Shown one piece after another: positions 50,626 to 59,559 of a stretch of DNA of 64,000 nucleotides. The notes beneath the pieces are model-generated. The model ran no database searches and was not told the DNA's origin. It saw only the letters and a list, made by a program, of their open reading frames with translations. How positions within the stretch are numbered: position 1 is the stretch's first letter; the number at the start of each line of letters is the position of its first letter. Source of the DNA: Aquisalimonas sp. 2447 (lineage in GTDB: Bacteria; Pseudomonadota; Gammaproteobacteria; Nitrococcales; Aquisalimonadaceae); assembly GCF_012044895.1 (NCBI RefSeq), contig NZ_CP050695.1, positions 62,001-126,000 of the forward strand, in the 5' to 3' direction. The position numbers and the translations under genes were made by a program.

Positions 50626-52707
50626 TCAGTGGTGGTAGTTGCCGGCGGGCTGTTTCAACGCCTGGCCGCTGTACAGGAGCTTCCGGGTCTGTGGCGACGG
50701 GGTGCGCCCTGCGTGCTCCTCAAGCGCGGCCCGGCACCGGTCCCAGGCGGTTTCCGCCGCGCTGGCGGCGCCGGTATGGCCGTAGTGGCGGATCAGGGCC
50801 TGCCACGCGGGTTCGTTCTCCGGCACCAGATTGACCAGTGTCTCGAGCCAGTGACTGACGGTGCCCGAGGGGAACTCACCGGTATCGGCCGCATCCAGGA
50901 TGCGTGCCGCCACCCTGTGGCGCAGGCTGTCGGCGGGCAGGAACCGGTGCAGTTCTTCACTCGGCGCCGTGCACAGGCTCTGCGCCAGGTGCAGCAGGGT
51001 GCGAACCTCGTCCTGCTCTAGCGTGGGTTGTTCCATCAGCCGCAGCAGGCGCCAGTAGTCCACCTGGCAAAGGCCGTTATCCAGGGCCACGAGGCCCGGA
51101 CGGGTCATGATCAACGGCTCACTGCCAAGCTGCTTGCGCAGCCGGTGGATTGCGGTGTCCAGCGTCTGCTGGGCGCGATCGCCTTCGCTGTCCGGCCACA
51201 GGCGGTCAGCCAGGGCCTCACGGCTGATCCAGGAGCGCCCGTCGCCGAGGCAGGCGAGGGCCAGGAGGAGGTCCTGCATGCGCGGGCCAAGCTGCACTGG
51301 GTGGCCGTCCAGGAGAATGCGCGGTGCGCCGAGGACATCGATCTGCAGCGGCCAGTACCAGCCGTTGATCTCGGCGGAACGCTCCTCCGGTGGGCGCAGG
51401 CGGCGCAGGCGAATGAGCATCTGCACGTACTCCGGCTCGATACCGGCATCCAGGGCGTGGGCGCATAGCTCGGCCATGATGTCCCGCCGCCACCAGGGGT
51501 AGTTCACGTAATGCTCGGCGCTGCCGACTTCCAGCGCATGGCGCAGCGCCTTGAGTCCGCGGCGGTGCATGCCGAGCTTGAACGCCACCTGGGCCTGGAG
51601 CAGGCCGCGCATGAACTGTACGGGCTTCGACGAGCGCATGCGGCGTCCGACCCGTCGCGCCTGCGCGATGTGGTAGAGGCCGCTGGGCAGCCGGCCGGCG
51701 TCCAGATGAAGCTGACCCAGGCCCATATGCGTCACCGCCTGGGGGAAGATGGCACCGGACTGTACTGCCAGTCGTACGGATTCCGCTGCATGATGTTCGG
51801 CGCGTGGCGGTCGTTTCTCCAGTGCGTGCAGCCAGGCCTGCACATAGTGGTACCCGGAGCGATCAAGCAGGTATTCAGGCGGTGCAGCAGCACCCATGGT
51901 ATCGAGCCACTGCCTTCCCTCCTCGGCGTTGCCGCGGCTCAGCGCGAGCATCGCGGCCTGCATGCACAGGTGCGAGTCCCAGGAGTGGACGCCGCTGTCG
52001 CGGGCCAGGTCCATGCCCAGCTGGATCTCCTCCTGACACTTGTCGTAGTCCAGGAACAGCCGGCGGATCATGGCGCTCACTGAGTGGCAGAGCAGGCGCG
52101 CGCGGATATCGTCCGTGCGGTCCCGCAGTGCCATCATACGACTGGAGAGCCCGTCAGCAGCGGTCAGACGGCCGCACCAGATGCGATGCAGCAGGAGATG
52201 GTTGGCGGCATTGAGGCGGAGGTAGGCTGGGCCTTCGTTCTCGAAGGCCTCTTCGCAGCTTTCGGCGAACATGGCCATGCGGGGGTGGTCCGGCTGTCGG
52301 AATACCAGAGCACCGAAAAAGCTGGAATCGATTTCCAGTTCCACCGAACGGGGGGCCCGGAGTGCGTGCCTGTGCTCATCGAAGAATCGCAACAGCGGAT
52401 CGAGCCTGTCGAACCGGGACAGCGTGTGAATGCGTCCGTTGACTGCCAGCACCAGGGCCAGCCAAGGGGCTAGATCGTCCCTATCCGCCAGTTCCGGTAA
52501 CAGCCTTTCTGCCTCGGCGGCTGCCTCACAGGGAGAAGCCCAGTAGGTCGCCTGCGCGGACAGCAGCTGATTCGTGGCCCGGGTTGCCGGCCCCGTGAGT
52601 TGCCACTCGCCCGGGAGCGCGTATGCCGCGGTTGCGTGCGCCTGATTGGAAGCCAAGGGTAACTCCTGTGGGCTTGGTTCCAGCGACGAGAACAAGGGGG
52701 ATTTCAC
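50626..52707 (-). CDS. BTAD/SARP-like transcriptional regulator with central winged helix
   Basis: 693 residues, no membrane segment. Residues 1-450 look like helical/TPR-type repeats (ANHLLLHRIWCGRLTAADGL, VTHMGLGQLHLDAGRLPSGL). Residues about 454-550 form an OmpR/SARP-type winged helix (LQIDVLGAPRILLDGHPVQL, ISREALADRLWPDSEGDRAQ, LDTAIHRLRKQLG). The final 120 residues resemble a bacterial transcriptional activator domain (LETLVNLVPENEPAWQALIR). Classical SARPs have the DNA-binding domain first; here it comes after a long sensor-like region, as in other large BTAD regulators. The start is GTG 52707. It is divergent from an outer-membrane protein gene, with an 11-bp tandem repeat in between. 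Target and signal are unknown. Confidence 0.8.
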   Translation of the reverse strand: MKSPLFSSLEPSPQELPLASNQAHATAAYALPGEWQLTGPATRATNQLLSAQATYWASPCEAAAEAERLLPELADRDDLAPWLALVLAVNGRIHTLSRFDRLDPLLRFFDEHRHALRAPRSVELEIDSSFFGALVFRQPDHPRMAMFAESCEEAFENEGPAYLRLNAANHLLLHRIWCGRLTAADGLSSRMMALRDRTDDIRARLLCHSVSAMIRRLFLDYDKCQEEIQLGMDLARDSGVHSWDSHLCMQAAMLALSRGNAEEGRQWLDTMGAAAPPEYLLDRSGYHYVQAWLHALEKRPPRAEHHAAESVRLAVQSGAIFPQAVTHMGLGQLHLDAGRLPSGLYHIAQARRVGRRMRSSKPVQFMRGLLQAQVAFKLGMHRRGLKALRHALEVGSAEHYVNYPWWRRDIMAELCAHALDAGIEPEYVQMLIRLRRLRPPEERSAEINGWYWPLQIDVLGAPRILLDGHPVQLGPRMQDLLLALACLGDGRSWISREALADRLWPDSEGDRAQQTLDTAIHRLRKQLGSEPLIMTRPGLVALDNGLCQVDYWRLLRLMEQPTLEQDEVRTLLHLAQSLCTAPSEELHRFLPADSLRHRVAARILDAADTGEFPSGTVSHWLETLVNLVPENEPAWQALIRHYGHTGAASAAETAWDRCRAALEEHAGRTPSPQTRKLLYSGQALKQPAGNYHH

Positions 52708-52779
52708 CGATCCAACGTTCGTTAGGGTCAGCCCAGAGTCTGAAAGTGCCGTCCCCGCGCGGCCGGGTCAAGTCACTCT

Positions 52780-52801
52780 GTAAGGTGAATGTAAGGTGAA
52801 T
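52780..52801. repeat. 11-bp tandem direct repeat, probable regulator site
   Basis: GTAAGGTGAAT occurs twice without a gap (52780-52790 and 52791-52801), in the divergent control region between the BTAD regulator and the outer-membrane protein gene. An 11-bp period is the arrangement bound by OmpR/PhoB/SARP-type winged helices, which dock head-to-tail on one DNA face. Confidence 0.65.
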
Positions 52802-52979
52802 GAGGGTATTTTGTGACTCGCCTCTCGTTTTCGGAGGTCGGAGTGGTGATTCGCTCGGCTTTTGCCATAGGGCTGAATTATTGTGCATGACCGGGCAGGC
52901 GTTGGCGCGATTGATGCATTTCCCCACTGCGATTGCCCGAAGGATAACGCTAAACAACGAAACGACCAGGAGTTCGAGA

Positions 52980-53555
52980 ATGATGAAGAAGAGTCTGAGC
53001 GCGTTGGCGCTCGCGGGAATGATGGTGCCGGGTTTCGCAGGCGCACAGGGCCTGAGCTACAACTACGTAGAGGGTGGCCTGGCGCTTTATCCGAGCGCGG
53101 ACAATAACCAGGACTTCGTGGGCCTGGATGCCAACGGGCGTTTCGCTGTTACCGAGGACGTCTTCGTTCTGGGTGGGTTCCAGTATCTTACGGACGACAT
53201 TGACTATACCTCCTTCCACGTGGGGGGTGGTTACCGGTTCGCGATTGATCCCAGTACCGACCTCTGGGGGGGGCTGACGATCGAATATCAGGAGTTTGAC
53301 TGGCCTGGCAGCCAGGGTTTGGGCGGAGGCTCCTTTGATGACACGAGCCTCGGTGTTCGGGGTGGCGTCCGTCATCGCCTGAACCAGGACCTGGAACTGA
53401 GCGGTGAACTGCGCCTGGTGACCGGAGATCTGGACTACGTCGGTTTCCGTGGCTCTGTTCAGTACTTCCTGCGGCAGGATCTGGGTCTGGTCGGTTCGGT
53501 GGACGTCTTTGACGGTAATCTTGGCCTGATCGGCGGCGCCCGGTTCTCGTTCTGA
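52980..53555 (+). CDS. Outer-membrane beta-barrel protein
   Basis: 191 residues with a Sec signal peptide (MMKKSLSALALAGMMVPGFAGA). The mature part alternates hydrophobic and polar residues in about eight strands (VEGGLALYP, FVGLDANGRFAV, VFVLGGFQYL, FHVGGGYRFAI, LGVRGGVRHRL, LELSGELRLV) and ends in GGARFSF, with the terminal Phe needed for BAM insertion. An eight-stranded barrel of the OmpX/OmpA size class; substrate or role unknown. ATG 52980 or the adjacent ATG 52983, with AGGAG upstream. It is followed by a terminator hairpin. Confidence 0.85.
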   Translation: MMKKSLSALALAGMMVPGFAGAQGLSYNYVEGGLALYPSADNNQDFVGLDANGRFAVTEDVFVLGGFQYLTDDIDYTSFHVGGGYRFAIDPSTDLWGGLTIEYQEFDWPGSQGLGGGSFDDTSLGVRGGVRHRLNQDLELSGELRLVTGDLDYVGFRGSVQYFLRQDLGLVGSVDVFDGNLGLIGGARFSF

Positions 53556-53564
53556 ACTCGGAAA

Positions 53565-53587
53565 CCCCGTCCGAAATGCGGACGGGG
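53565..53587 (+). terminator. Terminator hairpin after the OMP gene
   Basis: 9-bp stem CCCCGTCCG / CGGACGGGG with a 5-nt loop, 9 bp after the stop codon. The T-tract is poor, so efficiency is uncertain. Confidence 0.6.
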
Positions 53588-53661
53588 GTGCATTCTCCTC
53601 GAAAACCTCTGCCGGTCCGGCTCTGACGTCGGCCCGGCAGCCCCCTACTGCATGGCGGGAT

Positions 53662-55353
53662 TCAGTCCACCGGGCGCTCAGGTGTCCCTTCGCGTTGTTT
53701 GGTCTGCCAGTCCGCGGGCTGGTACCAGGGCTGGTCCTCCACCAGCGGCTCGCGGCCGCGTACGGCATCCGCGATCTTTTCAGCGATCATGATGGTGGGT
53801 GCATTGAGGTTGCCGCTGGCGATGCGCGGCATGATGGAGGCGTCCACTACCCGCAGTCCGTCCACGCCGAACACCCGCCCCTGGCTGTCCACCACTGCCT
53901 CGGGGTCGTCCGCGGTGCCCATGCGGCAGGTACAGGAGGGGTGGTAGGCGCTTTCGCCATGCTGGCGCACGAAGGCGTCCAGCTCCGCGTCCGTGGTGAC
54001 CTCCGGCCCCGGCGACAACTCCTCCTCGCGGAACGCGTCCATGGGCGCCTGAGCCATGATCTCCCGGGTCAGGCGGATGCTCTGGCGCATCTCGTAACGG
54101 TCGCGCTCGGTGCTCATGTAGTTGAACAGGATGCGTGGTGCTTCGTGCGGATCGGCGCTCTTCAGCGTCACCGAGCCGCGGCTCTCCGGGCGCATGGGAC
54201 CCACGTGCGCCTGGAACCCGTGGCGGTCCTGGGTGGTGGCACCGTCATAGGTGATCGCCATGGGCAGGAAGTGGTACTGGAGGTTCGGCTGCTCCACCCC
54301 GGCATCGCTGCGGATGAAACCACCGGATTCGAAATGGTTGGTGGCGCCCAGCCCGGTGCGCTTGATCAGCCACTCTGCACCGATCATGGCCTTGTTCCAA
54401 GGCTTCATGGCGCTGTAGAGGCTGATGGGCTTGCTGCAGCCGTACTGGACGTAGATTTCCAGGTGGTCCTGCAGATTCCGGCCCACGCCGGGGCGGTCGG
54501 CGACCACCTCGATGCCGTGCTCGCGCAGGTGGTCCGCCGGGCCGATGCCGGAGAGCATCAGCGTCTGCGGCGAATTGACAGCGCCGGCGCACAGCAGGAC
54601 CTCCCGCTCGGCGTGGATGTTGCCACTCTGACCGTTCTGCTCTGCCACCACGCCGATGGCCCGCTCGCCAGCCATGATAACGCGGCGGGTGAAGGTGCGC
54701 GTGCGGACGGTAAGGTTGGGGCGCTTTATGACCGGCCGCAGGTAGCCGTTGGCCGTGCTCCAGCGCCAGCCGTCCTTGGTGGTCTGGAACATGGGGCCGA
54801 AGCCTTCCTGCTGGTAGCCGTTCATGTCCTCGGTGTGCGGGTAGCCCGCCGCCACGCCTGCCTCGACGAAGGCCCCGTACAGGGGATTCTTCATGGCCCC
54901 GGTGGTGACGTGCAGCGGCCCGCCGGCGCCGTGGTAGGCGTTCTCGCCCTGGTCGAAATCCTCGGCCTTGCGGAAGTAGGGCAGGCAGTGCTTGTACTGC
55001 CAGCCATCCAGACCGAAGTCCTTCGCCCAGTTCTCGTAGTCCAGCGCGTGGCCGCGCACATATGCCATGCCGTTGATGGAGCTGGAACCGCCCAGTACCC
55101 GGCCGCGCGGGCAGTACATGGCGCGGTTGTCCATGTGCGGGTCGGGCTCGGCATGGTAGTACCAGTTGTACTTGTCGTTCGCCAGCGGGTGGGCGAAGGC
55201 CGAGGGCATGTGGATGAACAGGCTGCGGTCCATCGGCCCGGCCTCCAGCAGCAGCACGGAGGTGTCGGGATCCTCGGTGAGCCGGTTGGCAAGCACGGCG
55301 CCGGCAGAGCCCGCGCCGACGATGATGTAATCGAACCGCTCTTCGCTGGCCAT
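53662..55353 (-). CDS. betA: Choline dehydrogenase
   Basis: 563-residue GMC-family FAD enzyme, membrane-associated in E. coli; oxidises choline to betaine aldehyde. FAD motif [23 protein letters not shown] signatures [14 protein letters not shown] and [16 protein letters not shown], and the C-terminal catalytic region [12 protein letters not shown] and [19 protein letters not shown] 55353 ([13 protein letters not shown]) has GGAG at 9 nt; ATG 55377 is an alternative. Last gene of betIBA. Confidence 0.96.
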   Translation of the reverse strand: MASEERFDYIIVGAGSAGAVLANRLTEDPDTSVLLLEAGPMDRSLFIHMPSAFAHPLANDKYNWYYHAEPDPHMDNRAMYCPRGRVLGGSSSINGMAYVRGHALDYENWAKDFGLDGWQYKHCLPYFRKAEDFDQGENAYHGAGGPLHVTTGAMKNPLYGAFVEAGVAAGYPHTEDMNGYQQEGFGPMFQTTKDGWRWSTANGYLRPVIKRPNLTVRTRTFTRRVIMAGERAIGVVAEQNGQSGNIHAEREVLLCAGAVNSPQTLMLSGIGPADHLREHGIEVVADRPGVGRNLQDHLEIYVQYGCSKPISLYSAMKPWNKAMIGAEWLIKRTGLGATNHFESGGFIRSDAGVEQPNLQYHFLPMAITYDGATTQDRHGFQAHVGPMRPESRGSVTLKSADPHEAPRILFNYMSTERDRYEMRQSIRLTREIMAQAPMDAFREEELSPGPEVTTDAELDAFVRQHGESAYHPSCTCRMGTADDPEAVVDSQGRVFGVDGLRVVDASIMPRIASGNLNAPTIMIAEKIADAVRGREPLVEDQPWYQPADWQTKQREGTPERPVD

Positions 55354-55424
55354 TGAAGTCTGCTCCGCTTTGTCCATTCGCACCTGTCCGCCGCCTGCCG
55401 GGCGCGGACAGATGCCGGATTCAC

Positions 55425-56888
55425 TCAGTAGGGGGCGTCCACGGCGCCGGAGGCCACGAACACGCTTTTCAGCCGTGTGTAGTGGGTCAGGGCGTGACGG
55501 CTGTTCTCGCGGCCGATGCCGGACTGCTTCACGCCGCCGAAGGGCATCTCGATGGGTGTGAGGTTGTAGTGGTTGATCCAGCAGGTCCCGGCATCCAGCG
55601 CCGCCACCACTCGGTGGGCGCGGTTGAGGTCGCGGGTGAACACCCCGGCGGCCAGACCGTAGTCCGTGGCATTGGCGCGGCGGACCACGTCGTCCTCGTC
55701 GCGGAACGGCAGCACCGACATTACCGGGCCGAAGATCTCCTCGCGGACGATGGCCATGTCGTCGCGGCAGTCGGCGAAGATGGTGGGGGCGATGAAACAG
55801 CCCTCTTCGCAGCCGGGCACCTGGACGCGTTCGCCGCCGGTGACGAGCCGGGCCCCCTCGGCCTTGCCGCGCTCGATATAGGTCAGTACCTGTTCGCCGT
55901 GTTCCGGCGAGATCATTGCTCCCACGTCGGTGGCGGGATCCTTCGGATCACCGACGCGCAGCTTCTCGGTGCGCCCCTTGAGGCGCTTCAGGAACTCGTC
56001 CATCACGCTCTCGTGAACGAACACCCGAGTGCCATTGGTGCAGATCTCGCCCTGGGTGTAGAAGTTGCCCAGCAGCGCACCGGAGACGGCGTCGTCAAGG
56101 CTGGCGTCGTCCCAGACGATCAGCGGGGACTTGCCACCGAGTTCCATGGTGACGGCCTTGAGGGTGTCAGCGGCATCCCGCATCACCGCCTTGCCGGTAC
56201 CCACCTCGCCGGTGAGGGAGACCTTGGCGATCCCGGGGTGGCGCACCAGCGCCTGGCCGGTCTCGGCAAAGCCGTGCACGACGTTGAAGACGCCGTCCGG
56301 TAGCCCGGCTTCGCGGAATAGCTCCGCCAAACGCATGGCGGACAGCGGGGTGAGCTCGGCGGGTTTGAAGATCATGGCGTTGCCGGCGGCGAGCGCAGGC
56401 GCGGACTTCCAGCAGGCGATCTGCAGCGGATAGTTCCAAGCGCCGATGCCGGCGCATACGCCCAGCGGTTCCGGGCGGGTGTAGAAGAAGCCGCCGTCCA
56501 CCTCCTGGTACTCGCCCTGCAGCGAGGCGGCCTGACCGGCGAAGTATTCCAGGCAGTCGGCACCGGAGTCCACGTCCGCCTCGGGGGTCTCGGCAATGGG
56601 TTTGCCACCGTCCAGGCATTCCAGCTCCGCAAGCTCCTGGCGATGGCTACGCAGCAGCTCCGCCGTGCGCTGGAGCACCCGCCCGCGGGCGACACCGCTC
56701 ATGGCGGCCCACTGGCGCTGCCCTTCGCGGGCGGCAGTCACGGCGCGGTCCACATCGGCGGGCCCGGCCAGGGCGACCTGTGCCAGCACGGCGCCGGTGG
56801 CAGGATTGCGCGTGGCGAAGCGTTCGCCGCCGTCGGCGTCCACCGCGGCGCCATTGATCCACAGAAGCCGATCGGTCAGTTCAGGCAT
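55425..56888 (-). CDS. betB: Betaine aldehyde dehydrogenase
   Basis: 487-residue NAD(P)-dependent aldehyde dehydrogenase that makes glycine betaine. Catalytic Glu in [13 protein letters not shown], nucleophilic Cys in [13 protein letters not shown], cofactor loop [11 protein letters not shown]-like [12 protein letters not shown], and C-terminal [13 protein letters not shown] and [15 protein letters not shown]. Starts eight bases before the betI stop codon ends, so it is coupled to betI. Confidence 0.96.
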   Translation of the reverse strand: MPELTDRLLWINGAAVDADGGERFATRNPATGAVLAQVALAGPADVDRAVTAAREGQRQWAAMSGVARGRVLQRTAELLRSHRQELAELECLDGGKPIAETPEADVDSGADCLEYFAGQAASLQGEYQEVDGGFFYTRPEPLGVCAGIGAWNYPLQIACWKSAPALAAGNAMIFKPAELTPLSAMRLAELFREAGLPDGVFNVVHGFAETGQALVRHPGIAKVSLTGEVGTGKAVMRDAADTLKAVTMELGGKSPLIVWDDASLDDAVSGALLGNFYTQGEICTNGTRVFVHESVMDEFLKRLKGRTEKLRVGDPKDPATDVGAMISPEHGEQVLTYIERGKAEGARLVTGGERVQVPGCEEGCFIAPTIFADCRDDMAIVREEIFGPVMSVLPFRDEDDVVRRANATDYGLAAGVFTRDLNRAHRVVAALDAGTCWINHYNLTPIEMPFGGVKQSGIGRENSRHALTHYTRLKSVFVASGAVDAPY

Positions 56889-57483
56889 CCATTATCTCCA
56901 GTTCCCGTGCCCGTAATTGTGTTTCCAAATAGTCCCGGGCCATGGCGCGTGCCTCGGCGACGTTGAGTCGGCCGGTGCGCATCATCGCGCGTAACCACAG
57001 CCCGTCGATCATCACCCCCAGCCCGGAGGCGATCTCGACGGCATCCTCTTCAGGTACCAGTTGGCGCAGGCTGTACAGCAGATTGCTCTCCAGCCGGTTG
57101 GTCACCACCCGCTGCACCCGTGCCAGCTCCGGGCGGTGGTTGACCTGGCCCCAGAACGCCAGCCATGCGCTGACCACCGCCGGGCTGGACTGTGACTCGG
57201 CGAAGTTGGCGTCGATCACGGCCAGCAGGCGGGAGCGCGGATCAGCCGCGACGCGCAGGCGGTCGCGGAATTCCATCCCCAGCGCCCGGGCCAGATGCCG
57301 GAACGTGGCGTGGAGGAGACCCGCCTTATCACCGAAATAGTGCGCCACCAGGCCGGGCGATGTGCCGGCGCGCTTGGCCACGCGCGACAGTGTGGTTCCG
57401 TGGAGGCCTTCCTCATGGATGATCTCCACGGTGGCTTCAATGAACTGCAACTGTCGAATCGGCTCCATCCCCCGCTTGGGCAT
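56881..57483 (-). CDS. betI: TetR-family repressor BetI
   Basis: 200 residues. N-terminal HTH ([20 protein letters not shown]) is BetI-like, and the C-terminal ligand domain contains [18 protein letters not shown], typical of BetI. In other bacteria it represses bet genes until choline is present. First gene of betIBA on the minus strand; a pair of palindromes at 57552-57591 upstream are its likely operators. Confidence 0.95.
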   Translation of the reverse strand: MPKRGMEPIRQLQFIEATVEIIHEEGLHGTTLSRVAKRAGTSPGLVAHYFGDKAGLLHATFRHLARALGMEFRDRLRVAADPRSRLLAVIDANFAESQSSPAVVSAWLAFWGQVNHRPELARVQRVVTNRLESNLLYSLRQLVPEEDAVEIASGLGVMIDGLWLRAMMRTGRLNVAEARAMARDYLETQLRARELEIMDA

Positions 57484-57551
57484 GCCTGGTTTCCTCCCTT
57501 GCTGCTTCGCTGGCGAAGCCTGCGTGCCGCCGGCCTGCCTGGCCCGTGATT

Positions 57552-57591
57552 CTGATTATTCAGTTTATTTGATGTTGATTGATTATTCAAT
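57552..57591. promoter_or_regulatory. Probable BetI operators
   Basis: Two sites with the same core TGATTATTCA, CTGATTATTCAG (57552-57563) and TTGATTATTCAA (57579-57590, arms extend to ATTGA/TCAAT), spaced 27 bp start to start. The second resembles the E. coli bet operator, which contains ATTGATT and TTCAAT. They lie in an AT-rich gap between divergent betIBA and the choX-like gene, so one repressor could control both. Confidence 0.7.
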
Positions 57592-57691
57592 TAAAGTTGA
57601 TCTCAGCGTCGGGCGGCACTCAGCGCCCACGTGCCTTGATAGTCAATTACACACGCGCCTGATTCGGCAGCGATTGTGCGGAGGTAACAAC

Positions 57692-58639
57692 ATGAAATAC
57701 GGACTGATTGGAGCGGTGACTGCCACGGCGCTCGGCATGGCAACAGCGACGGCCCATGCGGGCGACCCTTCCGAATGTCGTGAAGTTGGTTTCTCCAACG
57801 TCAGCTGGACCGGTGTCACGGTGAAAACCGAAACCGTCGCCTGGATGCTCGAAGAGCTGGGCTATGAGACCGAAGTGACCACGGCATCGGTGCAGATCGC
57901 CTTCCAGGCGGTGGCCAGTGGCGAGCGCGACGCGTTCTTCGGTCTCTGGTTGCCCACCCAGCGCAGCATGATCGAGCCTCATTTTGAACGTGGCGACGTG
58001 GAGAAAGTGGTTGCCAACCTGGAAGGCGCCAAGTACACGCTGGCGGTACCGCAGTATGTCTACGATGCCGGCGTCACCCATTTCGAGGATCTCAACGAGC
58101 ACGCCGACAAGTTCGAGAGCCGTTTCTACGGCATCGAGGCCGGCAACGACGGCAACGAGATAATCCTCGACATGATCGACGACGATGCCTACAGCCTTGG
58201 TGGCTGGGATCTGATGGAATCCTCCGAGGCGGGGATGCTCTCGCAGGTGGATCGGGCCATCGATCGCGAGGAATGGGTGGTGTACCTGGGCTGGGCCCCG
58301 CACCCCATGAACACCAACTTCGACATGGCCTACCTGCACGGCGGTGAGGACTACTTTGGCCCCGACCAGGGCGGCGCCACGGTGTACACCCTGGCCACCA
58401 CCGGCTACGTGGACAAGTGCCCGAACGTCGGTCGCCTGCTGGAGCAGTTCACGCTCAGCGTGGAAGAGCAGAGCATCGGCCAGTCCTACGTCACTGACGA
58501 CGATATGGATTACGCCGAGGCCGGTCGTGCGCTGATCCAGGATCATCCCGAACTGCTGGAGCGCTGGCTGGACGGTGTGACCACCTACGACGGCGAGCGC
58601 GAAGCCCTGGCGGTGATCCGCGAGTCGCTGGACCTGTAA
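57692..58639 (+). CDS. Choline/betaine-binding periplasmic protein (ChoX/OpuAC-like)
   Basis: 315 residues with a signal peptide (MKYGLIGAVTATALGMATATAHA). The mature protein has the OpuAC-type ligand-binding fold with aromatic residues expected around a quaternary ammonium: SWTGVTVKTE, FFGLWLPTQRSM, FYGIEAGNDGNE and YLGWAPHPMN. GCGGAGG precedes the ATG at 57692. No permease or ATPase gene follows: a strong terminator ends the unit. It may serve a transporter encoded elsewhere. Divergence from betI argues for choline as ligand; betaine or other ligands are possible. Confidence 0.9.
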   Translation: MKYGLIGAVTATALGMATATAHAGDPSECREVGFSNVSWTGVTVKTETVAWMLEELGYETEVTTASVQIAFQAVASGERDAFFGLWLPTQRSMIEPHFERGDVEKVVANLEGAKYTLAVPQYVYDAGVTHFEDLNEHADKFESRFYGIEAGNDGNEIILDMIDDDAYSLGGWDLMESSEAGMLSQVDRAIDREEWVVYLGWAPHPMNTNFDMAYLHGGEDYFGPDQGGATVYTLATTGYVDKCPNVGRLLEQFTLSVEEQSIGQSYVTDDDMDYAEAGRALIQDHPELLERWLDGVTTYDGEREALAVIRESLDL

Positions 58640-58667
58640 CGACTCCGGCTGAAAATCGGTGTTAGGA

Positions 58668-58699
58668 AAAGCCCGGCCCTTGCGCCGGGCTTTCTTTTT
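58668..58699 (+). terminator. Intrinsic terminator of the choX-like gene
   Basis: Perfect 10-bp stem AAAGCCCGGC (58668-58677) and GCCGGGCTTT (58684-58693), 6-nt loop, followed by CTTTTT. Located 29 bp after the stop codon. Confidence 0.92.
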
Positions 58700-58727
58700 C
58701 CGGCCGACCCACCCTATGCTCCCTGAC

Positions 58728-59264
58728 ATGAACAAGATCCTGGTCCTTGGAGGAATTCGCTCGGGCAAGAGCGGCCTGGCGGAGCGGTTAGCGGCACTCT
58801 CCCCGCCAGTGTGCTACGTGGCGACGGCCTCTCCCGGGGATGCGGAAATGGCGGAACGGATCCGTCGGCATCGGGAACAACGCCCTGCGGAGTGGGATCT
58901 GGTGGAGGAGCCGGTCGCCCTGGGCGCCGTCATGGCCGCCCGCGCCAGCCAGGCGCCGACGCTTCTGGTGGATTGCATGAGCCTGTGGCTGGGCCAGCTC
59001 CTTGCGGCGGGAGACGATGCCGCGTTCCAGCGCGAGCGCCACGCCTTCGTGGACGCGGTCACCGCCTACCCCGGCGGTGTCGTCATCGTCAGCAATGAGG
59101 TGGGCCTGGGCACCATCGGCATGGACGCCCTGACCCGCCGCTTCGCCGACGAGCTGGGCTGGCTCAACCAGGATCTCGCCCAACGCTGCGACACCGTCGT
59201 CCTCACCGTCGCCGGCCTGCCGCAGGTGCTGAAGGGTGAACTGCCTGAAGAGGCCTGCCGCTGA
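58728..59264 (+). CDS. cobU: Adenosylcobinamide kinase / guanylyltransferase
   Basis: 178-residue bifunctional enzyme that phosphorylates adenosylcobinamide and transfers GMP to it. P-loop LVLGGIRSGKSGLAERL, second motif VDCMSLWLGQLL, and VIVSNEVGLGTIGMDALTRRF are CobU hallmarks. ATG 58728 (MNKILVLGG) is the family start. Transcribed away from cobS, with a 295-bp repeat-rich gap between them. Confidence 0.96.
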   Translation: MNKILVLGGIRSGKSGLAERLAALSPPVCYVATASPGDAEMAERIRRHREQRPAEWDLVEEPVALGAVMAARASQAPTLLVDCMSLWLGQLLAAGDDAAFQRERHAFVDAVTAYPGGVVIVSNEVGLGTIGMDALTRRFADELGWLNQDLAQRCDTVVLTVAGLPQVLKGELPEEACR

Positions 59265-59332
59265 TCGCGGCTTACGCCGCTCCTACGCGGGCGGTGGCCG
59301 CCATCACGCCGTAGGAGCCGCGCAAGCCGCGA
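59265..59332. repeat. Inverted REP-like pair, GCGGCTT family
   Basis: 23-bp arms 59265-59287 (TCGCGGCTTACGCCGCTCC, then TACG) and 59310-59332 in inverted orientation match at 21 of 23 positions. The core resembles a REP type widespread in gammaproteobacteria. It begins immediately at the end of cobU. Confidence 0.75.
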
Positions 59333-59375
59333 CAACCAACGGCGAGGCATCAATCGGTGGATGGCATCGGGTGTC

Positions 59376-59458
59376 GCGGTGCATCAAGATGCACCCTACG
59401 TTTGCCATGGCCCGGTACCTTCCAACGGCCCCGCGTAGAGTGCATCTTGATGCACCGC
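59376..59458. repeat. Inverted REP-like pair, GTGCATCAAGATGCAC family
   Basis: 25-bp arms at 59376-59400 and 59434-59458, inverted, matching at 24 of 25 positions; core GTGCATCAAGATGCAC is itself nearly palindromic. Different in sequence from the neighbouring repeat pair. Confidence 0.78.
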
Positions 59459-59525
59459 GAACAATACCGGACGGCCTTCTTACGCCCCTGCGGCCCTCTC
59501 CGGCGCCATCGCCGCCACCGGATCC

Positions 59526-59550
59526 CGTGGGGCGGACCTTCGGGTCCGCC
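59526..59550. repeat. Single REP-like element, GGCGGACCTT family
   Basis: Core GGGGCGGACCTTCGGGTCC followed by GCC; single copy of the family found as an inverted pair at 48849-48942, with small differences (CGGG instead of CAGG). Lies 9 bp from the cobS stop codon. Confidence 0.7.
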
Positions 59551-59559
59551 GTCCCGACC

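Noticed and set aside
53695-55356. 553-codon open frame antisense to betA, and other very long antisense frames such as 34202-36439 and 19680-22535
   Set aside because: They mirror well-supported genes (betA, sucA, ntrX/trkA), contain no known motif and have the His/Leu/Arg/Val-heavy composition of antisense frames in GC-rich DNA.
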